From positions 496,001 to 560,000 of the forward strand of contig JABELC010000012.1 of the NCBI GenBank assembly GCA_028455995.1: a stretch of DNA of 64,000 nt, read 5' to 3'. This DNA comes from Scleromitrula shiraiana (Eukaryota > Ascomycota > Leotiomycetes > Helotiales > Sclerotiniaceae). The notes under the pieces are model-generated. The model made no database searches. It saw nothing but the letters and a program-made list of their open reading frames with translations, and was not told the DNA's origin. Both the position numbers and the translations under genes were made by a program. Shown here in pieces: positions 11,111 through 23,198 of this stretch (within the stretch, counting starts at the first letter, position 1; every line of letters begins with the position of its first letter).

Positions 11111-12018
11111 TTATCTCAATAGCCCACCTAAATCCCTCTCCATACCACTAACCCTCTCTTCCAATTCTTTTTTCCTTCTCTCTAACTCCCTGATTTCCTC
11201 CTCCTCCCTCCTCAAATCATCATCCGTTACAAAATCCGCCTCGTCGACATTTCCACTATCCTCCTCCTCCTCCTCCTCCTCCTCTTCCTCACTATCACTC
11301 CCCCCACCCCCCCTATTCATCCTCTCCAACTCCCTCATCTGCCTCTGCACCCTCTCCTCCAACCCCCTCACCCTCCCTCCAAGCCCCCTCCACACCCCCC
11401 TCGCCCTCTTAATCCTCTCCTCCACCCCCTCAACCCTAAACACCTCATTCAGCTTCTCCGCGCCCCTCAGCAAAACCTCAACATCCACATCCCCCCCCTT
11501 CCCCGTCCTCCTAACCTGACCATGCAATTCCGGTCCCAGCACCGCCGCAACCGCTGTATTCCTTCTAGGCGCTCTCCCCGAGGCAGAGGTACTGGAGGTC
11601 GTCACTTCGCCGGACGCGGATTGTACGTTGAATACTGTTTGGCGGCGGGAGGTGGATGAGGATTTGGTTTTCGGGGACTGGGAGAGAGGGGCGGAGGGGA
11701 GGGGTGCAGGTGGGGGAACGGAGAAGAGAGCGCGTTCGTGGGGTTCGGTATCTCGGATTAGGTGGGTTATGTCGGGGGCGGAGAGTAGGGCATTGGTGAA
11801 GATTTTGGGAGGAGGGAATCTGTTTTATGGGGTTAGTAAGGAGTGTTCTCAAATTTCTTGTTTGTTCAATTTGCCGTGCGTATCTGTGATTTGCTTTTGA
11901 CTTGGAATAGGTTGTAGATAAAGTAACAGAGGGGAAAGGTATGTTATACTTACGGTAAAGTTGCAATTGATTCTGCAGAGAGCGTAATTTGTTCTAAATG
12001 TCTTTCTAGCAGAGACAT
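11111..12018 (-). CDS. SPC34: DASH complex subunit Spc34
   Basis: Two exons, 12018-11954 and 11819-11111, joined in phase 2 across a 134-nt intron, giving 257 residues. Spc34 is part of the DASH/Dam1 ring that couples kinetochores to spindle microtubule plus ends in fungi. The N-terminus (LLERHLEQITLSAESIATL, then FPPPKIFTNALL and LFSVPPP) is typical of the family. The C-terminal third is a coiled coil preceded by an acidic run of ten Glu (about residues 200-210). The intron falls after residue 21, inside the conserved N-terminal block. Length fits the family (about 230-300 aa). The coding strand turns from C-rich to strongly G-rich around 11590. Confidence 0.92.
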
Positions 12019-12730
12019 ATTTAGATATTGGGGTGGATTGGCAGTGTTATGGTGTGTTTGTATCTATGATTGTATGGTTGCTATGCGGATAATATCAAAA
12101 GTTTGTCAATATTTGAAAGTCAACAAGAATACGAGTAGTTCCATCGGGGGAAATCTATCCCACCCCGCCCACCAAACGCGATTTTGATCCAAACCAAACT
12201 CCAAAATATCGGGATCTCAAGTTATTCCGAACCCGAAACTTGACTACCGGTATCGGATTAGGTAATGCATGAGAGTGCCAGTGGAAACCGAAGAGCCCTG
12301 TTGGTGAGGCTGAATGAGTTGTCCCCACGCCTACGTTTCGTACGGCCCCCTCGATTTTGTTCCTGAATTGGTATCCATAAAGATCACATGTCATGCAACA
12401 ATTTTCTTCGGTTTTTCCTATTCCCTCTTCCTGGCTGGTACTAATTGTCCTTCCTAGTATTGGTATTGATATTGGTGTTGATATTGGTATTGGTGTTATT
12501 TAGTCTTCTTCCTGATGCTTAATTGTTTCTAAGAGAATTCGCTAATCAAATACGAATGCTAATCTGATACTCGAGTAATCTTTTCCTTTCTCTATTCCTT
12601 TCTTCCTGCACATATCGCACCGCACGCACATATCTCGCATTCAGATTTTCCCCAAGGTTATTCAGAATACGTATTATGTACATGTATAATACTTTTCAAT
12701 ATCAATACCCTACATAATAACATAAGAACT

Positions 12731-12832
12731 TACATACCATACGTACATACCATACGTACATACCATCCATATATACCATCCATACATACCATCCATACAT
12801 ACCATCCATACCTACGCACATTATTACCATAC
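12731..12832. repeat. CATAC/CCATC microsatellite
   Basis: Degenerate units of ACATACCATC and ACATACCATACGT type run for about 100 bp. Confidence 0.8.
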
Positions 12833-13279
12833 ATACAATACAATACGATACGATACAATATCATTCCTTTCCTCCTCCACCCTCCACCCTCCCCCCTTTC
12901 TCTTCCTTTCTCTTCCTTTCTCCTCTCTTCTTCTTCCTATATAGGATAAGAGAAATATGTTTGAACAACGCATTACACCTTCATATTTATATTGAGAAAA
13001 ATCCTCTCTTCTATGCCAATTGGTGAAGATTATCATCATAATGTGAATATTCTAACCTTCTCAGCATTTTTTTTCTTGATGCATTGTTGAATTTTTGAAT
13101 GCATGAGTTATTTTTGGTCTCTTTTTTCTTCTATGAACCCTATCCTATCCCCATCACTCAATATCCATATCCATATCCATATCAAATTCGGAATCCAATT
13201 CCAATTTTTCCTATTCTTTTTCTTGCTCAAAAATTTAATCGTTGATTAAATTTTGTACTTCCTTTCCCTTCCCCCTTTA

Positions 13280-13301
13280 CCCCCCCCCCCCCCCCCCCCC
13301 C
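13280..13301. repeat. Homopolymer run of 22 C
   Basis: There are twenty-two consecutive C on the plus strand. Length in the assembly may be unreliable. G-quadruplex formation is possible on the opposite strand. Confidence 0.9.
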
Positions 13302-13576
13302 GGCTTCATTCTTCTACCATACATACTCATACCACTACATAACATTCTCTCATGCTGTTGCTCCTCCTCAATTTGCTTACGGGAACTTTTGGAGTTACTG
13401 ACAACACATCATAACAATCTTATTGCAACATCTCATTTTACCATATTTATATCACGAGAGTTATGTTGAGATAAGCTTGTTTCTTCCTTTCTTCTAGAAA
13501 GAAGATTCAACCATTCAATATCTTCTATCATCAAGTTTCTTCTCCCTCCACATTCATATACATCTGCGCCTTCATA

Positions 13577-13625
13577 ACATACATACATTACATACATTAC
13601 ATACATTACATACATTACATACATT
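13577..13625. repeat. ACATACATT tandem repeat
   Basis: A 9- to 10-bp ACATACATT-like unit repeats about five times. Minus-strand frames through it encode only Met-Tyr-Val repeats, which argues against coding. Confidence 0.8.
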
Positions 13626-14560
13626 GTATTCAAGACGACGACCGGACGAATAAAACATCATACAACTTGACCGCATTTTCTATTCACTTACTAAACATTT
13701 CAATTCTTCCAATTGACGAGTCGGATTAACAAAAGCAACGATACCGAGTATAAACCACCAAAATATCCATAGACGCATCTATATCGATAATACAAGGTTT
13801 TACCTTGCCAATTCTTATTCAATTTGATACTTATAGGTTGATTGATTGAATTGCGTCTTCTTATCTCTTGAGGCTTGGGATCCTTTTTTTCTGAGGGTTT
13901 GAACACCTTCTCTTTGGTGTAAAGTCAGCATAAAAAGTACTTTCTTTGGCCTGCTGTAACTTTTACTCAAAATCCCGGAGCATAATACTCGGAAAACCCC
14001 AATAATACTATCACTATTACCTAGGTATTTCTTCAAGCTACGATTCATACTTGTAATCTTTGTTACTACTGGTATTTCGAGACAACTTTTGTCCCCTTTC
14101 TCATTTCTACAAAAAATGAACAAATGAAGTCCAGTTCAAGCGACTAGGTACTCCACTTATCTACTCTATTTATACAAATTTAATACTCATCAATTATTGG
14201 TCGCCTTGTTTACTCGTATCTATGATGAACGCTGACCCTTGTTGTTCAAACACAGGACTGGACCCAGGAAGCAGACCTCGCGACCTCAGATCCCTTGTTT
14301 CCGATTTCGAGACCCAAGATCCGACCCCCTTTGACGATTGAGAGTGAAAAGCCTAAGCTTTGAAATTGCGAGATTCCTTAACACCCCGAGTTCATTTAGA
14401 GATTATCATGACCCGTAATCCACCATATCTTCCTTCTCCTTCTCGGAGAGATTTACCGCAGGCGTTAACACCTTGACCTCGAGACCTTCTTATATACTCT
14501 TCAGTGCGGGACACAAATTACAAGTTGATCTTAGCAACTGCAGCATATTATTCTTCAAAC

Positions 14561-15457
14561 ATGCGACCTACAACTCCAAATTTCAATTTCGCCCAAAGTG
14601 TTGGGCCATCCTCACCACCTGCGACGCCCACATCCTCAAATTTTACCTTCAAGAATCGACGACAAGATATGAGCTTCTCTCGTCCGATATCAGAAACAAA
14701 TGGGATTATACCCAATGGCACAGGCCCACATTTTAGTTACAGTCGGCCTGATAATCTTTCGCCTCGATCCACCTCACCATCCTCTCAATCATCAGGTAGC
14801 GCAAGCCCCCCACGATCATTGCATTCCGAATCTGCACATTCTCCTTTATCATCGCCTCGCATGACCTCCAAAGTTGTGGACGAAGGTAATTTCACATTGG
14901 AAGAAATCACCGAAAGCGACTTCGAAGAATACGATACCGATGATGAACTTGTTATCAGACCTCACCAATACGAAGATGCCGGATCTGAAAAAGCACATTC
15001 GGTGAAGTCTTCAAAGACTCGACAAGAACTCGATCCACATTTCTTGCGCAATCTACGAGATCTTGAACCTTTCAGCAATGAAGAATACGAACACGATACA
15101 TTAGATGAACATGAAGAATGGGTACGACGTAACAGAGAAGAGAAGCGTCGACGACGGAGAAGTTCTGCTAATGTTCAGAAGCGCACACTAGCGCAAAGCA
15201 TTGGGAGCGATACTGATGAGGAGGACATACAGCCAGATAATTTATCTGCCACCGAGGCTGGATCTAGTGCTAGGAGGTTGAGAAGAAAGGTTGGGGATCG
15301 CACTAGTCTTATTTTTGACGATCCTCCTCCTATTCCAGAATTGGATGAACCGGAGAGTTGTGAGGAGATTTTGGACGATGCTGATAATGACGGGATGGAT
15401 TTGAAAGAGTTACCTTACTATATTTTACAGGAGGATATGGATTTGGATTCCAATTGA
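14561..15457 (+). CDS. Conserved hypothetical acidic protein
   Basis: A single-exon frame of 298 residues starts at the first ATG in frame (14561, MRPTTPNFNF). The N-terminal third is Ser/Pro-rich and looks disordered. The middle is acidic (SDFEEYDTDDELVI) and is followed by a more conserved-looking helical block (HFLRNLRDLEPFSNEEYEHD) and a basic run EEKRRRRRSS. The C-terminus is acidic again, ending in DMDLDSN. No enzyme domain, signal peptide or membrane segment is visible. The basic cluster could act as a nuclear localisation signal. I do not recognise a named family; it resembles fungal proteins annotated only as hypothetical. Confidence 0.75.
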   Translation: MRPTTPNFNFAQSVGPSSPPATPTSSNFTFKNRRQDMSFSRPISETNGIIPNGTGPHFSYSRPDNLSPRSTSPSSQSSGSASPPRSLHSESAHSPLSSPRMTSKVVDEGNFTLEEITESDFEEYDTDDELVIRPHQYEDAGSEKAHSVKSSKTRQELDPHFLRNLRDLEPFSNEEYEHDTLDEHEEWVRRNREEKRRRRRSSANVQKRTLAQSIGSDTDEEDIQPDNLSATEAGSSARRLRRKVGDRTSLIFDDPPPIPELDEPESCEEILDDADNDGMDLKELPYYILQEDMDLDSN

Positions 15458-16683
15458 TGAAGTTACAGGTTTGTAGACTTGATCGTGGATCTAAGGATAT
15501 GATGAAAAGAAATGATGATAATAGTTAGATTTGAGTTTTGGTTTCTGGTTGTGGATTTGTTTGTATGCGTGCCGGAAAAAGTCAATAAGGGGATTACGAA
15601 TTAATGAGTTATGATTGAATGATATGGATGATACATACACGAAGATACATAGCATTGTTTTTTATTAAGCAAGCGGGTAGGCAGACGGATTGGGTGGATT
15701 TTGTGTGTCTTCTGTTTTGGGATTCATACAATAGGGATGGATGAATTGATGGATAGATAGCATTGCATAGAGAGCGGCAAGACAATGTATGTAAGGATAG
15801 CTTGCTTTTCTTTTCTTTTCTTGGCCATTGGTTGATTGATGGACGTATATTGAGGTTTGCTTGCTGAATATGGCTATGCGAGTTGTTTACTTCTTGCTTT
15901 TGGACTTATGGAATGCATCGAATCTTGTTTATCTTTGAGAATCTTTTGGAAGTTCTGGCTTAGGTGATGAAAAGGGGATGATGAATGAATGATTGGATAT
16001 AAGAATAGCAATGCTAAGATATCAATTTATAGAGCTATGTTTCTCTTTGGGACATGATGGCTTTGATCACTCTTTGCTTGATACACATTGATTGATCCTT
16101 GGACATCTTATTGATATAGAAAGAGATTATTCATATGGTTGCAACTTAAGATAATATATGTCATGATTCATGTCATACTTACCATTCTTGAAGGTGTTTG
16201 GTCGATCCATGAATGACATCTTACTAGTTCAGTCGCCATAATGAAATTTCATGTGGTGTGCGCTCTGTATTTTATAACAATTTTTTAGAGCGACTACACA
16301 TGATGTTCTAGAGCAAACAAACAAGTACTATGATTCCAATTTGAATATATAGGAATCCGGAACATTGCTTTCGGAGGTTCCAATAAGAAGAATTTATTAA
16401 CATGCTATCTGGTACAAGGCTGAAGTTATATGCATCATGTACTGTACTTTGTTCGCGCTAAACTCACCGCCTTCTGCTCCAGATGGTTTTCCTTTAGATT
16501 GAGTTAACTGTACTAACATCAATTAATAACTTACACACAATATTTGATATTAGATTTGAACAAGACAACATCTGGACGACATATGATTTTACATTGTTTT
16601 AATTAATGATTTTCAATCAATACTTTCAGTGATATTTATTATTTAACGTTTAATTTATAAGAATATATTCAAAAGAATTCATC
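15458..16683. other. Spacer upstream of TAF12
   Basis: AT-rich, gene-free 1.2 kb containing the 3' end of the previous gene and the TAF12 promoter. There is no motif I can support. Confidence 0.5.
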
Positions 16684-18845
16684 ATGAATAACAGCTCTCA
16701 AGGCCAACCACCTCAGGGCCAACCTGGAGCTGGTGGTGCTCAACCACGTCCTCAGCAGCGTCCACAACATCTCTTCCGCCCCGAAAACATGCAACAATTG
16801 CCTGCCCAATTTTCCCAAGAGGATAAGACCAAGTGGGAGCAAGGATTGCGACAGCTTTGGGATAAGGTGGAGAATAATCCAGCTGATTCCCCCATGCACC
16901 AAGATGCGAAGAGAAAGTTGCTTGATTTCTCAAAGAACCTTACAATGAAGGTGCAAACTTTCCGGAATCAGGCGCAACAACAGCAACAACAGCAGGCTGC
17001 AGCGAGAGCTCAGCAACAACAAGCTGCACAGCAACAACAGCAGCAAGCTGCACAACAGGCTGCACAACAACAAGCCGCACAGCAAGCTGCAGCAGCGAGT
17101 TCGAACAACCAAGCCCAGCAAAATCAAGTTAAACAGGAACAACGTCAGCAACCACAAGAAGGACAACCCGCTGGTAGTAATCCAGTCAACGCTATGCAAC
17201 AGCAACAGCAACCTAGACCTGGGGTAAATAAGCCTCACTTTCCCGATAGAATTCTACAACATATCAGTACATTCCCTTGGGTTACGCCTGCAAATCTCGC
17301 CAAAGGCTCCCCTGAGGCCACAAAATGGTTGTCAGAGCAAAAGACTCGGTATGCCAGAGGATTGATCGCCATGGAAAATGCGACTAAGATGATGAGAACG
17401 AATGAAGAGTGGATCAAGAAGATTAGGGAAGAAAGAGCTGCCACCGAGCAAGAAGAAAAGGAGTATGCGATGAAAGATGCGGAGGCCAAAAAACAACATG
17501 GTGTTGCTTCAAAGTTCGTTCAAGATTTACGGGAGGAACAAAAGCGTGCCAATCAGCAAAATGCATCTGCTGCACCTGCTAACGCGAACTCTAACTCTAA
17601 TGCAATGGGTGCTGGTCCTAGTGGAAGTAATAGCAACCAAGTCCCTCCAAGGCCACAAATGAATATGCAACAACAGGCACCAAATCCGGCCATGCAAAAT
17701 ACCCAGACAGTTAATGCAGCAATTGAACAAGCACGAAATCAACAAATGGGTGGCACTCGACCTCCCATGCCACAGGGTGGACAAATGTCCCAAGGTCCTC
17801 AGATGCCAACTCAGGCCGCCCCTTCTCAACCAAATGTACCTCAGGCGCAAGGTGGGCCAACTCAAAATATTAAACCGGAGGCTGCAGTACCTGCCCAAAT
17901 CAATACTGCTGTAACCCACATGCAAAATCAGCAAAGACCAGGACAGACAAATTCACCGCAACCAGCAGTTCCTCAATCAGCTAATTCACTACACACACCT
18001 AATCTTAACCCCACGGCACCAAAAGCACTCAGTCACCAGGCCGCTTTACAAACCGCGGCTCAAAGTTATTCCAACGGACAACTCTCAGGTACGCCGACAG
18101 TTATGGGTCATTCTCATACACACCCCAACGCAGTTCAACGAGAAACGCCAAATTCCAACTCACAAAAACTTCCCATCCCAAAACATTTACCGGAAAGAGC
18201 TACTCAACCACCGCAACAAGTCCCAATGCCTCAGTCACGTCCTACCTTTTCGGGTGGCCCTTCTGCTACCGGTAACGGTGTTATGGGTCAACCGGTTATT
18301 GCTAAAACACCTGGTTATGATATGAGTGCCGAGAGTGATCGCGTTTTGAGTAAGAAGAAGTTGGATGAACTTGTTAAGCAGGTTACTGGTGGTGGTGAGA
18401 GTATTTCTGGAGGTGGCTTGACTGCTGAGGTTGAAGAGGTATGTATCGATCTACCTCCTCCCATTCTTCAATTTCCTCAATTAAATTTTCGATTATCGCA
18501 CTCACTCATATTCCCCGCTTCCTCTTCTACTTCCACATTCACCTTCCCTTTCTTCTAAATAAAACTAACAACCAAAACCCTCAACAGTCCATCTTAACAG
18601 TAGCCGACAACTTCGTCGACCAAGTGCTCCAAGCGGCCTGCAAAAACGCCAAGGAACGCGGTTCGACGATCCTCGAAATCCGCGATATCCAACTAACGCT
18701 CGAGAGGGGATATAATATTCGCATTCCGGGCTATGCGAGTGATGAAATTAGGACGGTTAGGAAGATTGCGCCGAGTGCCGGGTGGATTAGTAAGATGAGT
18801 GCTGTTCAGGCGGCGAAGGTTACGGGGGGGAAGGGGGGGGATTAG
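16684..18845 (+). CDS. TAF12: Transcription initiation factor TFIID/SAGA subunit 12 (TAF12)
   Basis: Two exons, 16684-18438 and 18588-18845, joined in phase 0 across a 149-nt intron with a CTAAC branch site, giving 670 residues. TAF12 pairs with TAF4 (TFIID) or Ada1 (SAGA) through a histone fold. That fold is here the C-terminal part: LDELVKQVTGG before the intron, then ILTVADNFVDQVLQAACKNA and LEIRDIQLTLERGYNIRIPG. The N-terminal region has an ordered block (KTKWEQGLRQLWDKVE) and then long Gln/Ala tracts (about residues 97-140) and Gln/Pro/Asn-rich disorder. The frame stays open past the donor site, so a model without the splice would lose the core of the histone fold. The 3' end is very G-rich. 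Confidence 0.93.
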
Positions 18846-20092
18846 ATGGTTAGATCGGGGGGATATGGGAGGGGTTTCGTGAGGGGATGGGGATATGGGT
18901 GAGGATGGGTGTGAATGGGTGGGAGGAATGGATGGGCGTTATGAGATTTTCTATTCTATGGGTGGGTGGGCGCGATGATGGGAATGTAGTGCATTGCTAC
19001 GTTATGGTACATTACGGTATAGGACAAATTGGTATGAATGGGACGGCACGGTTGATTTCCAATTTCACATGGAGGCGTTCTCAGAGAAAGAATGAAATAA
19101 TGGAGCTATATCGGATGGATAGTTTACTGCTTGCTGGGTTTCTTTCCTTCTTTGGCCGGGTGGTTGGGTTTACGCAGGAAATTGAGATTGAGCTTGGGAT
19201 TGAGACAGATTGGGATGAAAAGGGATAGATAGAAGTAGCTCTGAGTGGTACATTCATTGGATGTGCACTTGCTTGCTTGTTTACTTCATTCAACTTATTA
19301 TATTATAGTTAGTTTGTTATAAAAGTTTATTATGGAATTCGTTTTTTTGAGTAGGTGAGTAGGTGAGTAGGTGAGTAAATGGAATTGTGTAAAGTCGTTG
19401 GTTGGAGATGAGGTGATATATATCACCATGGGTATTAAAGCATATCTGAGGTTTACTAGATCGGGATTGATGTGAGTGTGAGTGAGATATGGAATGTGTA
19501 GTTTGTTGGGGTCGTTTAGTTGTTTCGAGGTTGATAGGTAGTTAATTTGAATAGTTTATTTGTTGAAAGGATATGTAGAAAGATCCTTTAACTCTTACAT
19601 ACTAAATCTGTTGAGGTGGTTATCTATTTAGATACATTATCTTGCTAGTAGTACGTGGTGAATTCTATAGAAGAGTGCAATAAGACGAAGATATAAATCC
19701 ATATATTCTAAATCTGCACGTCGCTTACGTAAATCCGATATTGAGTTTCTCCAGGCACCAAAATGACTCGCGTTTAAATTGCATCTCAAGGTCGCTAAAG
19801 TCCACCCTAATCGTCTTTGAGCTTGCTTGTTGTAAATGTAATCTGAGATCTGAGAGGGACAGACAGCTACAACAAAAACAAACTACCAAACTTGTCACTT
19901 CTTTTCCCACCCAACTCGATAAAAAATAACCAATATATCTCTACAAATTTACATTTGCCGGCAGGATTTCTTTCATCAAAGTGCAAAATTCGATAGATAT
20001 ACGACGTTAGATTGAAAGTCACGTACGCGAATTCCCAGATAGCTAGAGCTCTACGTCACGTACGGACGGCATCATAAAACAGATCTCTCGAT
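18846..20092. other. Spacer between TAF12 and RPN3
   Basis: G-rich just after the TAF12 stop, then AT-rich. A GTGAGTAG unit is repeated near 19350-19375. No gene is supported. Confidence 0.5.
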
Positions 20093-22097
20093 ATGCCTAG
20101 CAAGACACCATACAAGGCGAGCAAAGATCCCGTCGAGAATGGAATCAATGGGGCAAAAGATGTAGAGATGAAGGATGATGCGCCCGCGGCATCGAAGGGT
20201 GGAAAGGGAAAGAAGACCAAGGAAGGTGAGGAGGAAATGACGGTCGTTGTGCCGCCATCGAAGGGCTCGAAATTATCGGCTCCGCCGGTGAAGGATACGG
20301 AGGGTGATGTGGAGATGGATGGGGCTGGGGAGGGCAAGGAGGGGGATGAGGTTGTGAAGGTTGATCCGGTTGCTAAGGCTGTTGCGGGTATGTGTTTGAG
20401 ATTATTTACCTTTTGTTTATTTGCTTTATTTTATCGATCATTGGATACTAATTTGTTGTGTGTCTTTGCAGATATCAAGAGCAATTTCTCGTTATTAGAT
20501 AGAGCTGTTACTCTCTTCGATGCTAGATACACTCTTCGAGCCCTGCGATCTATTTCCTCCATCAGAAAACATCTCACAACTGATGTTTTGGCGCAAGTCA
20601 TTACGGAAACTTATGCACCTGGGTGTTCTCAAGGGAAATCTTTACTCGGTGCTATTCAGAGAGAAGATGTACAATTTACTCCCAAAGCTGCTTCGGTAGT
20701 GATGGAAATCGATGTCGATCCTAAGATTGTCAAGTCTGGGAAGAAGGAATTCAAAGATGAATCTTTGGCCGAGATTGATATTTTCCTAGGGATCTTGGTT
20801 CAAATCTATCATTTGGATAATAAACGTTATGAGAGTGGTGCTGTCTTTTCTAGCCATCTGGCTGCGATCATTCATACGCTCAATCGTCGAACTTTGGATC
20901 CTCTAACTGCTCGTGTATACTTTTACTGGTCTTTGTTCTGTGAGTCGGTGGGACCACTTCCACCTTCACCTTCATCACCTGTTGTAACTATCCGACCTCA
21001 TCTTCTTGCTGCTCTTCGAACCGCTGTTCTTCGCAAGGATATCGATACGCAAGCGACCGTTATCGTCCTCCTTTTACGAAATTATCTCTCTACTTCTCAT
21101 ATTACACAAGCCGATCTTCTCATTTCTCATACCAAGTTCCCGGAGAGTGCTTCGAATAATCAGGTCGCTAGATATCTGTACTATTTGGGTCGCATCAGAG
21201 CTATTCAATTGAGATATACTGAAGCTCATGAACATTTGACAGCCGCCACCCGCAAAGCTCCTTCGAGCCCCAGCGCAGCTGGATTTTCCCAAACGGCAAC
21301 TAAATTACTTCTTGTAGTAGAGTTGTTGATGGGTGATATCCCCGATCGTGCAACCTTCCGAATTGCAAGTCTCGAACGTGCCCTCCAACCCTACCTCGAA
21401 CTCGTCCAAGCCGTCCGCGTCGGCCTAATCGAAGAATTCGAAACCATCATCACCAAACACGCCGACACCTACCGTCGAGACGGAAGCTACACACTAATTC
21501 TGCGTCTGCGCCAAAACGTCATCAAGACAGGTATCCGCATGATGTCGTTATCGTACTCTCGTATCTCGCTTCGCGATATCTGTATTAGATTAAAGTTGAG
21601 TAGTGAGGAGTCGGCGGAATATATTGTGGCGAAGGCGATTAGGGATGGGGTTATTGAGGCGAGCTTGGATAGGGAGAGGGGATTCATGAAGAGTAAGGAG
21701 GTCGGTGATGTCTATGCTACGAGGGAGCCGGGTGAGGCGTTTCATGATAGGATTAGGGCTTGTCTTGCTCTTCATGATGAGAGTGTTAAGGTATGTTTTT
21801 TTTATTTTCGTCTATTCTATCTCTTATCCTTTCCTTCTTCCTACTACTATCTCTTTCTTTCCTTCCTTTTCCTCCTTCCTCCTTATCTTCTTTCCTCTCC
21901 ACTTTCGTCCCGAGACCTTGAATGAAATCGATACTAATCCATGAATCAAACAGGCAATGCGTTTCCCAATGAACCAGCACCGTTTAGAACTCAAGAATGC
22001 CCAAGAAGCCAGAGAACGAGAGAGGGAAATGGCAAAGGAGATTCAGGATGGAGATTTGGATGAGGATGATTTAGGGGGGGACTTTGATGGTATGTAA
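20093..22097 (+). CDS. RPN3: 26S proteasome regulatory subunit Rpn3 (PSMD3)
   Basis: Three exons, 20093-20387, 20472-21790 and 21954-22097, give 585 residues. Rpn3 is a PCI-domain subunit of the 19S lid and helps assemble the lid around the deubiquitinase Rpn11. The N-terminal 98 residues are charged and disordered. The core starts with DIKSNFSLLDRAVTLFDARYTLRALR. Helical repeats follow, and the C-terminal PCI winged-helix part includes RISLRDICIRLKL and AEYIVAKAIRDGVIEA. The last exon gives MRFPMNQHRLELKNAQEARE and an acidic tail. Intron 1 is exactly 84 nt and has no in-frame stop, so its retention would add 28 residues. A GGTATGTAAG near the stop (22089) looks like a donor site, but the stop at 22095-22097 gives a good family end. 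Confidence 0.93.
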
Positions 22098-23198
22098 GAT
22101 TGTTTTTGTGGGAAGGAGGGAGTGAAGAGAGTGTGTGAGAGATGGGATGAGGAGTGGAGAGGGACAGGAGAAGTTGGGGTTGGTAAGATGAGGAAGAGGG
22201 AGGGGAAAGGGGATGGAAATAAATGAGATGATCATGGCTTAGTCCTAGTGTATACAACAATTATTCGCTTTTTTTTCTGCTGCTACTACTACTACTACTA
22301 CTACTACTGCATTTTTCTTGACTTAAGCATGATGGTATACCCGTATAATGAGAGGGGTGAGGGATGGGTAGTGCTACCTACATAGTATATTGAAGCATTC
22401 ATTTATTATAATGATATGTATATCTTTTGTTATGTATGCTTTGTAATTGAATATATCATTATATCTCTGTATCTATGGTAGATATTGAAGTAAGTTTCTT
22501 TATATGATATGTGGAGCATGTATATAAGTTGTATTTTGGGATTGGGGATTCAGGATTCAGGATTGAGGATTAAATTGAAATAGTATGTATGGTTAGCAGT
22601 AGGTATTTTAAATTTGGATTTGGATTTGGATTTGACTTAGATATCGATTGTGCATGTGAAATTGCATGTAATCGTAACAACCCTGTCCATAGATAAATAA
22701 ATATCAGCCTTATCGCGTACATTGATTCAGCCTTCCCGTCGCGATACTCATATTTATATTTGTATCTGCTTCTGCTTCTGCTTCTGCACATCTCTGAGAT
22801 CTGTGATTCCTAATCTTTTTGAACTGATCGGTTGATTGATTTAATTGGGAGAAACGGGAGGAAGAAGAGTTTATTTGCTCTTGTTTTTTGATTGGAATTT
22901 CTTTTCTTCTGCTCTGCGGAAACTACTGCCTCACTCAACTCTGCGATTTACTCACTTCCTTACCTGCGGATTTATTGATGCGTGTATGGTACGCTACAGT
23001 TCCATAAAGCTCAATCGCAATCCCGGTCTACCGCGCTGAACGAACGATTGACTGAACAAACGAACAAATCCACACCTTGCATCCCGAGAACAGAATCGAA
23101 TCGAGTCCTCAAGCTAGGTAGCTAGGCTTGCATTGATCGTTACGAACGAGCCCCTAGACGATATCGACTCGGAATAGGAGAGGACTGGGATAGGGAGG
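22098..23198. other. Spacer between RPN3 and the MYST gene
   Basis: Gene-free 1.1 kb. It includes a CTA/ACT trinucleotide repeat at about 22284-22308 and, near 22595-22635, a short GGATTT repeat. The MYST gene promoter should lie in the last few hundred bases. Confidence 0.55.

Larger units (their letters stand above)
12019..14560. other. Long spacer with microsatellites and C-run
   Basis: About 2.5 kb lie between the divergent starts of SPC34 and the gene at 14561. The stretch is pyrimidine-rich on the plus strand and contains ACATAC-type repeats, a 22-C homopolymer and ACATT repeats, listed separately. Open frames in it are low-complexity. It probably contains both promoters and a long 5' UTR for the 14561 gene. 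Confidence 0.6.

Noticed and set aside
13433..13633. 66-residue minus-strand frame with Met-Tyr-Val repeats
   Set aside because: Translation of an ACATACATT microsatellite.
18887..19293. Frames downstream of TAF12
   Set aside because: G-rich 3' flank that stays open by composition; no features.
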